Shown here in pieces: positions 7,953-15,014 of a DNA stretch of 22,542 nt (its first letter is position 1; each line of letters begins with the position of its first letter). Under the pieces are notes generated by a model. The model searched no databases, had not been told where the DNA came from, and saw nothing but the letters and a program-made list of their open reading frames with translations. Position numbers and translations under genes: made by a program. The stretch spans positions 1-22,542 of IMG/VR virus record IMGVR_UViG_3300023179_000550, one strand, 5' to 3'. This DNA is from a virus.

Positions 7953-8480
7953 TTAGCTCCACTTTGGCTTTAGTCGTTGGAGCTGTGAAACTCTGCGTAC
8001 GTTTACTTCATACGGTTCATTGGATTTCACATTTGCTTTACCATCATTTGGAAGGTGAGGAGCAGGTGCTAAAGCAAATGCCGGTGCAAATCTGGGTACT
8101 GGTAATCCTTTTTTAGCGGCTGACATTTGTCTTTTAATACCGCGGTCCATAGCAAATTCGGTTGGTAAATAGTAATCACTCGGGTCAATGCGCTCGCCGC
8201 GATGAACGCCACGCTGATAACCACGTTGCGTTTGGCGTACTTTTAGTCTGTCTAGGACTTGCTCAGATACGCTATTAGGGCGGCCACGGTCATCGCGGCG
8301 AGTACGTATTGTTCCTAAATAACCGTCTGGGTATTCCGCAGATGGTTCACGACCCACGCCCATGCGCAGGTAATCAAGTTCAGAGCGGGCAACAGCAACG
8401 CCTCCACCACCATAGTTGGTGAAAGTTCCGTATAGACCACCAGCACCTAGGCTCTGTATATTTTGATGCGCACTTGCCAT
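7953..8480 (-). CDS. Hypothetical Gly/Arg-rich phage protein
   Basis: The 175-residue product has a glycine-rich N-terminus (GAGGLYGTF, YGGGGVAV), an Arg-rich middle (RTRRDDRGRPN, RQTQRGYQRGVHRGER) and an Ala/Pro-rich stretch FAPAFALAPAPHLP. No known domain is recognised. The ATG at 8480 lacks a Shine-Dalgarno; instead TATAAA ends 8 nt before it, compatible with leaderless transcription. It ends 3 nt before the next gene. Confidence 0.7.
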   Translation of the reverse strand: MASAHQNIQSLGAGGLYGTFTNYGGGGVAVARSELDYLRMGVGREPSAEYPDGYLGTIRTRRDDRGRPNSVSEQVLDRLKVRQTQRGYQRGVHRGERIDPSDYYLPTEFAMDRGIKRQMSAAKKGLPVPRFAPAFALAPAPHLPNDGKANVKSNEPYEVNVRRVSQLQRLKPKWS

Positions 8481-8500
8481 ACGACAAGTTTATACATTAA

Positions 8501-9508
8501 TTAAGCTAGTTTAGTTCTAAACTCTTGTCCCATAAAAACTGCCCAATCATCTAGGATTGGCACTGATAGCAAGGTAAATTCGCCTGTGTCTTTGTACCAA
8601 GCAAAACCTACGCCTTGTTGCCAGTTCTCCCAGTATTTGACGGGCTTTTCATTAGGGGTAATTCCGCCTTTAACGCTAGGTACCGAACCATCTACACGGC
8701 ATAAACATCCGGGGCTAAACGCAGCATTACGGCCTGGACCAGTGCTTGTGTGGTTCGTGTGATATAGCATTTCAATACGGTGGATGTGGCCATAAATTAC
8801 GGAAACATGGTGGTTTGAGTTAATGTACTTCATGGCTGTGCTACCGCTTGAATTAACTCGGTCACCGTGGATACAACGCAGATTCTCATTTAGCCAGTAC
8901 TCACCGGCCGGATATCCGCTAGCGTATGTAATGCCTAGTTCATCCATGCGTAATAGGTGTGGCAAACTGTTTACTGGCCAACTATCGGCTGAACCGGCCT
9001 GTCTCATATTTACAACTGCTGGCGCGTTTTCCGCTAAGTACTTATAAATACGGCAGTCGTGGTTACCCTCTAGGAATACAATTTCTGCGTCTGGCACGGT
9101 GGCACGTTGGGCAGCTAGGTATTCGTAACCACGCTGGATAGCTAGGTTAGTGGAGTTCTGGAACGCAATCTCCTGATGGTGACGGCTCTGGGCTGGTAGG
9201 TCTAGGGTATCTCCTAGGTTCACTACTGTGTCAACGCCGAACTGCTGATGGGCATAGTTTAGAATTTGTAGGGCGATGTCAATTGCTTTTTCAGAATGAA
9301 ACTCAATTACGGTACCATCTTCGTATACACGATAGCCAATCTGAGTATCTGGTAGTAGGGCGGCTAGTTTCCAGTCGTTTTTGCCTTTCTTTGGCTTGAT
9401 GATGGTAGATGGCTTAATCATCATCTTCTGTGCTTGAATTAACGGAAATGGTTTTTCTGGGTCTTGCCTCAATAATTCGGCTAATTCTTTGGCTAAGCTG
9501 TTTGACAC
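8501..9508 (-). CDS. Calcineurin-like metallophosphoesterase
   Basis: Two-metal phosphohydrolase of the MPE superfamily, which includes DNA-repair nucleases (SbcD/Mre11), phosphatases and nucleotide pyrophosphatases. Motifs in order (numbered from the TTG alternative start): PDTQIGY with D56 (DxQ rather than the usual DxH), NLGDTLD (99-105), EGNHDC (149-154), CIHGDRV (214-220) and YGHIHR (241-246). All metal-binding blocks are present in the correct order. The start is ambiguous: TTG at 9514 is too close to the AAGG Shine-Dalgarno, whereas GTG at 9508 is correctly spaced, so 9508 is chosen. It overlaps the upstream HTH-like gene. The substrate is unknown; DNA processing is the likeliest role. 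Confidence 0.92.
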   Translation of the reverse strand: MSNSLAKELAELLRQDPEKPFPLIQAQKMMIKPSTIIKPKKGKNDWKLAALLPDTQIGYRVYEDGTVIEFHSEKAIDIALQILNYAHQQFGVDTVVNLGDTLDLPAQSRHHQEIAFQNSTNLAIQRGYEYLAAQRATVPDAEIVFLEGNHDCRIYKYLAENAPAVVNMRQAGSADSWPVNSLPHLLRMDELGITYASGYPAGEYWLNENLRCIHGDRVNSSGSTAMKYINSNHHVSVIYGHIHRIEMLYHTNHTSTGPGRNAAFSPGCLCRVDGSVPSVKGGITPNEKPVKYWENWQQGVGFAWYKDTGEFTLLSVPILDDWAVFMGQEFRTKLA

Positions 9509-9735
9509 TGGCAATTACCTTTCAGGTGTTGTATAAACGACGTTCTCTTGAATGGAAGGTCGGTGTAATGTTTTTTAATAATGGTAAGGGCTTCAGAATA
9601 ATTAAGATTAGGCGATTGTTTTAACACGCCGAGTACTTCCTGAAACTCTTTATCTTGTTCGCGCTCCCATACACCAACTATGCACCCTTTAACGGCAGAC
9701 CTAGCAGCGAGGCTTTTCAATTCATCTATCAGCAT
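9493..9735 (-). CDS. Small helix-turn-helix-like protein
   Basis: The 80-residue product is mostly helical, with a DNA-binding-like C-terminus: a helix (NYSEALTIIKKHY), a turn, then FKRTSFIQHLKGNCQC. The pattern of a helix followed by a basic H-x2-G-x-C tail is familiar from small actinophage HTH proteins, some annotated as regulators or terminase-small-subunit-like. The role here cannot be fixed. It is the first gene after the strong promoter at 9777-9805, with a GGAGAAG Shine-Dalgarno, and overlaps the metallophosphoesterase start. Confidence 0.75.
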   Translation of the reverse strand: MLIDELKSLAARSAVKGCIVGVWEREQDKEFQEVLGVLKQSPNLNYSEALTIIKKHYTDLPFKRTSFIQHLKGNCQCQTA

Positions 9736-9776
9736 TTCTTCTCCAACTATACCGCATCTTGTTACGGCATACCACG

Positions 9777-9805
9777 ATTATTCACGATATTTTTTATTTT
9801 GTCAA
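9777..9805 (-). promoter_or_regulatory. Sigma70-type promoter for the HTH/metallophosphoesterase unit
   Basis: On the minus strand TTGACA (9800-9805) is followed by exactly 17 nt and AATAAT (9777-9782). This is a perfect -35 and a 5-of-6 -10, the best promoter match in the window. The predicted transcription start near 9770 gives a leader of about 35 nt before the ATG at 9735. It sits directly downstream of the terminator at 9811-9838, marking a transcription-unit boundary. Confidence 0.8.
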
Positions 9806-9810
9806 GTAGC

Positions 9811-9838
9811 AAAAAAGCCCGCCAATTGGCGGGCTTTT
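9811..9838 (-). terminator. Strong intrinsic terminator
   Basis: A perfect 26-bp palindrome (9813-9838) with stem AAAAGCCCGCC/GGCGGGCTTTT and central AATT. On the minus strand the stem is followed by six T residues, so it ends the transcript that carries the gene at 9851-10162. Four T residues on the other side could give weaker plus-strand termination. Confidence 0.88.
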
Positions 9839-9850
9839 AGCATGTACGAC

Positions 9851-10162
9851 TTAGTTGTGGTCTACAATACCGTCTCTAAAATTAGGGGCGGTGCGGTTAA
9901 CGCTAGACTTAAACAGTCTTCCGTTACCCTGAGTAGGACCAATTTGTGGGTCTACATAGGAAGGCATCTTAGTCTTAATTCCATAAGTAGCTTTAGAAGT
10001 TACTTGCTTCATAGGACGGTTTGCCTTTTTACCTGACAGGTCACCTGCAGCAGCGTTGCCTTTTTTTACCAGCTTTCCTTTTTCAGGCTTAGCTGAAGGA
10101 AAAGACGCGGTCTTTGCTGCGCTGGTTCCCATAGTAGGAAACTTGCTTTTTGATTCTTCCAT
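9851..10162 (-). CDS. Basic hypothetical protein ending the replication-core transcript
   Basis: A 103-residue Lys/Ser/Pro/Ala-rich product (GKLVKKGNAAAGDLSGKKANR) with no recognised domain, likely disordered and nucleic-acid-associated by composition. It starts at ATG 10162 with GAGGTAA upstream. The strong terminator lies 13 nt past its stop, so it is the last gene of the long unit from the polymerase onward. Function unknown. Confidence 0.7.
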   Translation of the reverse strand: MEESKSKFPTMGTSAAKTASFPSAKPEKGKLVKKGNAAAGDLSGKKANRPMKQVTSKATYGIKTKMPSYVDPQIGPTQGNGRLFKSSVNRTAPNFRDGIVDHN

Positions 10163-10216
10163 AATTTACCTCTTTGGCCTAAGATGGTTTACACTACAAC
10201 CATACCGTGTAAATGC

Positions 10217-10498
10217 TTAATTAACTGCACTTACTTTAAACACAATTGCACTGATATTTTCGCCATTAATCTCCACCGACTGGAAACCTGGTACGCAAAC
10301 CAGGCTAATTCCTCTAGGGGCAGTATATCCGCTAGCAATGGCAATAGCCTTTACAGCTTGGTTTACTGGTCCCGCACCTACGGCACGGATTTTACAGCTA
10401 CCTTTTTCATAGATAGCATGGGCAATAGCAGACGCGACTGACTGCGGGCTGCTTGAGGCGCTTACGCGCAGTACTGATTCGTCTTGTGATTCTGACAT
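10217..10498 (-). CDS. SpoVS-family protein
   Basis: The 93-residue product matches SpoVS over nearly its whole length. The diagnostic core is SSPQSVASAIAHAI, then AVGAGPVNQAVKAIAIA, then GISLVCVPGF and a final beta strand, corresponding to the Bacillus SpoVS pattern (SSPxSVAGAL...AIGAGALNQAVKAVAIA...LICIPAF). SpoVS is a small Alba-like alpha/beta protein affecting sporulation and septation in Bacillus and Deinococcus/Thermus relatives; its biochemistry is unsettled and nucleic-acid binding has been proposed. The length is normal for the family with a short acidic N-terminal extension. Its role in a phage is unknown. ATG 10498 has GAAGG upstream; a 62-bp gap separates it from the DUF1599 gene. 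Confidence 0.9.
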   Translation of the reverse strand: MSESQDESVLRVSASSSPQSVASAIAHAIYEKGSCKIRAVGAGPVNQAVKAIAIASGYTAPRGISLVCVPGFQSVEINGENISAIVFKVSAVN

Positions 10499-10560
10499 GT
10501 TATACCTTCATTTAGTTAGTACTCCCGTAATAACTACTATAAAGGTAAAATAACCTTAAT

Positions 10561-10992
10561 TTAGGCCCAATCCAATTTTTCTCTAATATCTGGAACAGAC
10601 CCAATTTCACGGTTATCCCAGTCTCCATCAAGTACCATAAGGGCAATAATGGCGTAATTGGCTAGGTCAATAAAGCTGTCACGCAGGCTTTCATTTTCTG
10701 GGGTAACGCCGCTGTCATACAAATGGTTAATTCTAGCCAGCTTATCGTGCATACGTACTCTAAGGCCATTCAATGGTCCGCCAGGGCTCTCGCTGATGTT
10801 CTTTGGTCCGTAATCATTGTGTTTCTTAACCAATAGTTCCTCAGCTTCTAGGAACTTAGCTGACAGGGCTGACTCAAATTTTTCGTCAATAATCTGCTGC
10901 TTCAACTCTTCTGTGGTGGGGCCAGCTCTACGGATAAACTCTTTTGCTGCTTCTGACAGGTTCTCAAATGAACCTGGGTCTCCTAGTGCCAT
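10561..10992 (-). CDS. DUF1599 / nucleotide-modification-associated domain protein
   Basis: The 143-residue product carries the signature of this phage family: VKKHNDYGPKNI (56-67), GLRVRMHDKLARINHL (75-90), then DSFIDLANYAIIAL. The helical acidic arrangement resembles MazG/all-alpha NTP pyrophosphohydrolases. The family is associated with phage nucleotide metabolism or modified-nucleotide clusters, so a role in shaping the dNTP pool alongside the encoded RNR is plausible. The ATG follows GGAGAA and lies 1 nt after the preceding mini-gene stop (TAATATG). Confidence 0.82.
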   Translation of the reverse strand: MALGDPGSFENLSEAAKEFIRRAGPTTEELKQQIIDEKFESALSAKFLEAEELLVKKHNDYGPKNISESPGGPLNGLRVRMHDKLARINHLYDSGVTPENESLRDSFIDLANYAIIALMVLDGDWDNREIGSVPDIREKLDWA

Positions 10993-10993
10993 A

Positions 10994-11149
10994 TTATTCT
11001 CCTTGTTCTTTGTGGCAGGGGCAGCCGCAGGTTTTTTCTGTGACTGTACCCATTGATAACTTTACTACTTTTGGGCAGGTAGTGTGGTGTCCGGTTATGC
11101 ACCAACCGGTGTAATCGGTATTTTTGAGGTCTTTACTTCTTACCATCAT
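10994..11149 (-). CDS. Cys/His-rich mini-protein (51 residues)
   Basis: A short gene: ATGATGGTAAGAAG at the start, TAA at 10994-10996. The product contains a Cys at WCITGHH, TTCP, and a C-terminal CGCPCH cluster, giving at least five Cys and three His in 51 residues. A zinc-binding fold is likely. It overlaps the upstream membrane peptide by 17 nt and its GGAGAA end supplies the Shine-Dalgarno of the DUF1599 gene, typical of a real coupled phage gene. The second ATG (11146) is an equally possible start. Function unknown. Confidence 0.65.
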   Translation of the reverse strand: MMVRSKDLKNTDYTGWCITGHHTTCPKVVKLSMGTVTEKTCGCPCHKEQGE

Positions 11150-11273
11150 CGTCCCAGTCGTCTAAGTCTACTCCTTTTATAGTTCCTAATAGAGTTAGTA
11201 CACCGGCAACAAGTACAGTTAAAGCAATAAAAATAGTTATTACTAAAACCACTAATGAAAATACTTCTATCAT
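11133..11273 (-). CDS. Single-pass membrane mini-protein (46 residues)
   Basis: The product begins MIEVFSLVVLVITIFIAL and continues hydrophobic to about residue 29, a single transmembrane helix, followed by a short acidic tail (GVDLDDWDDDGKK). An AAAGGA Shine-Dalgarno lies 6 nt before ATG 11273, and the gene fills the gap after the RuvC-like gene. The topology suggests a small inner-membrane phage protein. Holins and superinfection-exclusion peptides can look like this, but nothing here identifies one. Confidence 0.7.
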   Translation of the reverse strand: MIEVFSLVVLVITIFIALTVLVAGVLTLLGTIKGVDLDDWDDDGKK

Positions 11274-11282
11274 AGCTATCCT

Positions 11283-11864
11283 TTATTTTTCTCTAAAATT
11301 TGGCTCTTTTATTTTTTTAAGTATTTCTTTTTCATACTCTAGGGTACCTTTACCAGCTGCTAACATCGCTAATGCGAATGAATCTGCAGCATTATCATCA
11401 TTAAACTCTACACCCCACTTTTTGTACACGGCTAAAAGTATTTGGTTCTTTTGTACCCCAGTACCCTTGCCGGTTATGTACTTCTTTAAAGTAGTCGGTG
11501 GGATAATGTATGGGTATTTCCCATCAAATCCATCCAGCTCGTTGTAGCAAACTAGCTTTACGATGGCACCTAGCTCACCCAGCATATGCGCCATTGTAGT
11601 ACCAAAGGCGTAACCTTCCATAGCTACTGTGATTGAATCTCTATTAGCGACAAGTGGTTTAATAACTTTATTTAACTTATCTTGTATCCAAACCAATCGG
11701 TCTATGTGCATCTGTTCGGCTTTAAATACTAAAGTGCCATACTGACTTTTATCATCTACATTTAATATAGTTATGCCAAATCCTGAGTAAGACTGGTCTA
11801 TGCCAATGGCAATATTTTTTACGCCTAAGTCTAGCCCAGGACCGAACAGCTTATCCTTAGCCAT
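11283..11864 (-). CDS. RuvC-like Holliday-junction resolvase
   Basis: The 193-residue product has the RuvC RNase H-fold layout. The first catalytic Asp is D23 in IGIDQSYSGFG, followed by Glu83 in VAMEGYAFG, then the KKYITGKGTGVQK segment and acidic residues in NDDNAADSFALAML (D156/D157, D161). RuvC-type enzymes resolve four-way junctions formed during recombination and can debranch DNA before packaging. The ATG at 11864 shares a base with the upstream stop (TAATG). It sits in one operon with RecA, a Cas4-like nuclease and a second resolvase-like nuclease. Confidence 0.92.
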   Translation of the reverse strand: MAKDKLFGPGLDLGVKNIAIGIDQSYSGFGITILNVDDKSQYGTLVFKAEQMHIDRLVWIQDKLNKVIKPLVANRDSITVAMEGYAFGTTMAHMLGELGAIVKLVCYNELDGFDGKYPYIIPPTTLKKYITGKGTGVQKNQILLAVYKKWGVEFNDDNAADSFALAMLAAGKGTLEYEKEILKKIKEPNFREK

Positions 11865-12361
11865 TATGCGGTGAACTTACGACTTCTAGTCTTAAAGTTA
11901 TCGCCAGATGTTCTGCGGGTTAATTCACGGCTACATACGGCAGTACTACGCTCATAGTTGTTTACCATGGTCTCTAGCATCTTGCGATACGAATACTTAA
12001 CTAGGGCCTCTTGGCGCACATCTGCAAGTGTAGGGTCTCCATCAACTAGTGCTTTAATAACAGTAACTGTACTCTTAGGATTAGATGTCTGGTGACGTAA
12101 CATTGCTTCTGACTCAGCGTAGTCTTTGTTTCGCTCTGCATCTTTTTCATCGATAATTGCACAGGCTAGCTGTGTACCCAAGAAGTCACTGTACGCCGAC
12201 AAATGCGTGTACAAACGCATTAGGTCTTCATCATCCAGCTCTGTTATATCAGCTGGCAGCTGTGGCCTTGGCATAGTTGTGCCACGGTCTACAGTTAGGC
12301 CCTGCTCATCTAGCATGTCTAGGATGTACTTGCTGGTATCGTTTGTGATTAATCTTGTCAT
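11864..12361 (-). CDS. Conserved actinophage protein between Cas4-like and RuvC-like genes
   Basis: The 165-residue product is helical and charged. It has a recognisable ITELDDEDLMRLYTHLSAY segment (39-57), a following coiled-coil-like helix, and a C-terminal basic tail (RELTRRTSGDNFKTRSRKF). I recall similar proteins beside recombination nucleases in actinophages but no assigned function. The ATGA overlap with the Cas4-like gene and TAATG overlap with RuvC imply a common translation unit, so it may be a recombination accessory or junction-binding factor. That role is inferred from context only. Confidence 0.8.
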   Translation of the reverse strand: MTRLITNDTSKYILDMLDEQGLTVDRGTTMPRPQLPADITELDDEDLMRLYTHLSAYSDFLGTQLACAIIDEKDAERNKDYAESEAMLRHQTSNPKSTVTVIKALVDGDPTLADVRQEALVKYSYRKMLETMVNNYERSTAVCSRELTRRTSGDNFKTRSRKFTA

Positions 12362-13233
12362 TCGTTAAAGCCTCCACACTGCTTGCACTTAAGTGCGCCA
12401 CCAACATTACAGTCAGGCGCAACATTCTTAGATAATGAGTCTACCACAAGTTGTGCGCCATCAATGATATGTTGAATAGCCCAGTCATCTTTACGAACAA
12501 TAAACTCTTTAACTTCTTGGCTGGGTTTTGCCTCGTAAATTAATACCGCTTCTTTTGGAACATCTGCTCTACCTGATAGTTCTAATACTTTCATGTACAA
12601 CTGAACTTGAGCAATATGTGATGCAAATGGACTTTTTAAGTTCTTCCAAGCTTCGTCAAAGTTTTGGTCACCAGCAAACCAGGCAGACTTGTCGTACCAC
12701 ATGAACGTGCCGACTCCTACTGACTTAATTTCAAGCATTAGGTCATCGCCAAATCCCTTTAGCCAACCATCTGAGTGGCCGGTAATCATTAACGGCTCAT
12801 GTTCCACCGGTACTTCTTTGTACACAAGTGGTCCATTTGTTTGACACATATCGCAGTTAACGGGACTGACATCCCAGAACTTAGCATTGCAATTTAAGCA
12901 CTTCCAGACACCGTATAAGTTACCCATACCCGCAAACCAATTTTGCCAAGTGTTGTGAATCCCGTGACCTTGAGCAAAAATAAGTTCGCGTTTAAAGTTA
13001 CGGGGTTCCGGTGCGGGAATATTTCCTTTTAGATGAAAATACGATGCTCTGTGGCACCAATATTGGCTAACCATAGCGGATGGGTGTAACCCATTAAACG
13101 CTCTGGAATTATCTATGGGCTGTGATAGAACGAATCGTTCTACTTTACTTAATACTCTTGTAGTTGATTTACCTGCATCTACAAAACTCTTTAGAGCACC
13201 GGCTGGTATTTTTTTTAGTTTTTTATCTGGCAT
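12358..13233 (-). CDS. PD-(D/E)XK nuclease of the Cas4/RecB-like type with a zinc-ribbon insert
   Basis: The 291-residue product has the RecB-family nuclease core: GHSDGW with D155, LMLEIKS with E168 and K170, and QVQLYMKVL (Q209/Q211). A lone N-terminal Cys60 (YWCHRASYF) plus C275, C283 and C286 at the C-terminus resemble the four-Cys iron-sulfur clamp of Cas4/AddB nucleases, though the spacing C-x7-C-x2-C differs from the usual one. Between them C112-x2-C115 and C127-x2-C130 form an extra zinc ribbon. It is probably a DNA-end exonuclease feeding RecA. No CRISPR array or other Cas gene is present. ATG 13233 has a strong GGAGG. Confidence 0.9.
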   Translation of the reverse strand: MPDKKLKKIPAGALKSFVDAGKSTTRVLSKVERFVLSQPIDNSRAFNGLHPSAMVSQYWCHRASYFHLKGNIPAPEPRNFKRELIFAQGHGIHNTWQNWFAGMGNLYGVWKCLNCNAKFWDVSPVNCDMCQTNGPLVYKEVPVEHEPLMITGHSDGWLKGFGDDLMLEIKSVGVGTFMWYDKSAWFAGDQNFDEAWKNLKSPFASHIAQVQLYMKVLELSGRADVPKEAVLIYEAKPSQEVKEFIVRKDDWAIQHIIDGAQLVVDSLSKNVAPDCNVGGALKCKQCGGFNE

Positions 13234-13270
13234 GTTTTATTTCCTCCGATAAAAAACCTAGCACACTTTT

Positions 13271-13645
13271 CTAAGGTTGTCTACTCGCCTTTTTAGCAAG
13301 TTCCTCTAAAGTTGTTCCAGACTTTTTTGCTTTACGTTTTAAAGCATTACGTTCACGGTGGCTCATGCCGCCCCAGATGCCGTGTACCTCATCTTCAGCA
13401 TCTGCAAACATAAGACATTGCATTCTGACCGGGCATTCGCCCTTACCATCTTTGCCAAAACAAATTGCTTTAGCTTTATCAGCTATAGGTTTGTAAAGGG
13501 CTTTATCTCTGGGTGGAAACCAAAGGTCTGGGTCATAAACATTTTTATAGTTTTTATCTACTTCATCGTAGTATCTTTGACCGCATTTAGCTTGGTTAGT
13601 CCATGACTCGGGTTCAGGTAAAGGTAGGGAATAAGGATTAGACAA
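13271..13645 (-). CDS. WhiB-family iron-sulfur transcriptional regulator
   Basis: WhiB-like proteins are actinobacteria-specific regulators that carry a 4Fe-4S cluster and bind the principal sigma factor. Visible features are Cys21, Cys62, Cys71 and Cys77, the CPVRMQC motif, the HGIWGGMSHRER turn (88-98) and a basic C-terminal helix (LKRKAKKSG). The family normally has CxxC for the second and third cysteines; here they are separated by eight residues (FGKDGKGE). The start is TTG at 13645; it is accepted because GGAGG lies just upstream and no other start occurs before the first cysteine. It is strong evidence for an actinobacterial host and probably redirects host transcription. Confidence 0.95.
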   Translation of the reverse strand: MSNPYSLPLPEPESWTNQAKCGQRYYDEVDKNYKNVYDPDLWFPPRDKALYKPIADKAKAICFGKDGKGECPVRMQCLMFADAEDEVHGIWGGMSHRERNALKRKAKKSGTTLEELAKKASRQP

Positions 13646-13663
13646 GTAACCTCCGTATAGTAG

Positions 13664-14008
13664 CTACTTCTTCTCCGTGTGCTCTTCTATACATTGTAGC
13701 AGATATTCCCTAATAGTCAAAAAATCATTTTCATCCATGACTACATAGTTATTGCCATTTAAACTTATGCCCAAAACGGGTGTACGACCGTCTATGAGGG
13801 CTTCTGTTACGATTTTCTCAAGTACATCCGACTTTAAGGTAAAGGACTTTTTACCGGTCCATTTATGCTCAATTAGAAGGTCTTTAGACCGTACGTCACC
13901 CTTGCGAAACCAAAAAGCGCCGGAGGCCAAATTACGTTGACCTCCGACTTTTTTAGCTAAACGTTTTTCGTGCTTTAACGATTGCTTTTGACCCTCTGAC
14001 TTAGCCAA
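13664..14008 (-). CDS. Small PD-(D/E)XK nuclease, Holliday-junction-resolvase-like
   Basis: The 114-residue product has an N-terminal basic helix with a conserved-type Glu (KHEKRLAKK), then FRKGDVRSKDLLIEHKWT, where D43, E47 and K49 fit the D-x(n)-ExK metal site, and a following strand GISLNGNNYVVMD. This is the size and layout of Hjc-like or VRR-NUC-type phage junction nucleases. It starts with TTG 14008 inside the end of recA, with AGGA about 10 nt upstream; no ATG or GTG alternative lies before the motif. Together with RuvC, this gives the phage two candidate branched-DNA nucleases. Confidence 0.8.
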   Translation of the reverse strand: MAKSEGQKQSLKHEKRLAKKVGGQRNLASGAFWFRKGDVRSKDLLIEHKWTGKKSFTLKSDVLEKIVTEALIDGRTPVLGISLNGNNYVVMDENDFLTIREYLLQCIEEHTEKK

Positions 14009-15014
14009 GTTTCAAAGTTCCTAGTACATCTTTGGTTAACTGGTCTTGTAGGTCAACTTCTTCACGAATTGAGTTTAGTAGGGCATCCGCGCCTTGCCAC
14101 TGTCTATCGCTATAACGATAGTAGGCACCAGCTCTTGTAACTATCTTGTTTATAATGGCTAAAGATACAATTTCTTTGGCGAAGTCGTACTCACCTTTAT
14201 CAATTCCAGAACCGTCATCAAAGTAGAAGTCTACAAAAGCAGTTTGTCCCGGAGGGGCTGACTTGTTCTTTCTGGTCTGGAACTTAATTGTCTGCCCAAC
14301 TTTTTTCTTATCCTGGCCTGTTCCGAACTCAATCCACTCGTCACGCTTTACATCTACGCGTGTAAAGAAGAAATAATTTTTGGCCTCGCCACCTGGGGTG
14401 GTGCGAGGGTCGCCGTACATTACACCAATCTTCATACGGAACTGATTAATAATCAAACCAATGAACGGACGTTCCCCACCCAGTAGGTCGCGTTTACCAG
14501 CCTTCTCCATTTTGCGGAAAAACTTACCCATGAGCATGGCACCGCGACCTACTGTGAACTCTTCCATCTCCTTTTCATCCTCGGCTGATGGCACAAGGGC
14601 TGGGAGGGAATCTATGACTACGCAATCTACTTCTTTGGTTTCAACAAACTCTAGGACGGCTGTAAGTGCTGTTTCCATTACATTGCTAGTAAATACGTGA
14701 ACACGAGTAGGGTCTACACCACACATCTCTGCAAATTCTGGTACCCATTCTTCGGCAGCAATCCATACTGTAGTAAAATTAGGGTCTAGCTTTTGATTAG
14801 CAGCAATCGTTTTTAAAGCTAGTGCTGTTTTACCATTACTTGCTTCGCCAATAATTTCATGCCATTGATTTGTGGGCCAACCTCCGCCTAGAATCATATC
14901 TAGTGAAAGTGAGCCTGACGTAAATCTTGTAGGGGGAGCAACCTCAGATGCAAGTACTACAGTGTTTTCTCCGTATTTTTTATTGATTTGTGCTAGAACT
15001 TTTTGCAGTGACAT
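14001..15014 (-). CDS. recA: RecA-family recombinase
   Basis: ATP-dependent strand-exchange protein. The 337-residue product has an N-terminal SGSLSLDMILGGG segment, Walker A GEASNGKT (56-63), AAEEW near residue 88, Walker B VDCVVIDSLPAL (129-140), and a loop-2/GGEA region (INQFRMKIG, TTPGGEAKNYF). The order and length match RecA/UvsX-like phage recombinases. The ATG shares a base with the upstream stop (TAATG), and the 3' end overlaps the resolvase gene. It is central to the recombination module with Cas4-like and RuvC-like nucleases. Confidence 0.93.
   Translation of the reverse strand: MSLQKVLAQINKKYGENTVVLASEVAPPTRFTSGSLSLDMILGGGWPTNQWHEIIGEASNGKTALALKTIAANQKLDPNFTTVWIAAEEWVPEFAEMCGVDPTRVHVFTSNVMETALTAVLEFVETKEVDCVVIDSLPALVPSAEDEKEMEEFTVGRGAMLMGKFFRKMEKAGKRDLLGGERPFIGLIINQFRMKIGVMYGDPRTTPGGEAKNYFFFTRVDVKRDEWIEFGTGQDKKKVGQTIKFQTRKNKSAPPGQTAFVDFYFDDGSGIDKGEYDFAKEIVSLAIINKIVTRAGAYYRYSDRQWQGADALLNSIREEVDLQDQLTKDVLGTLKLG

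Noticed and set aside
12358-13233. CRISPR-Cas locus suggested by the Cas4-like nuclease
   Set aside because: No repeat-spacer array and no other Cas protein is present; the context is phage recombination.
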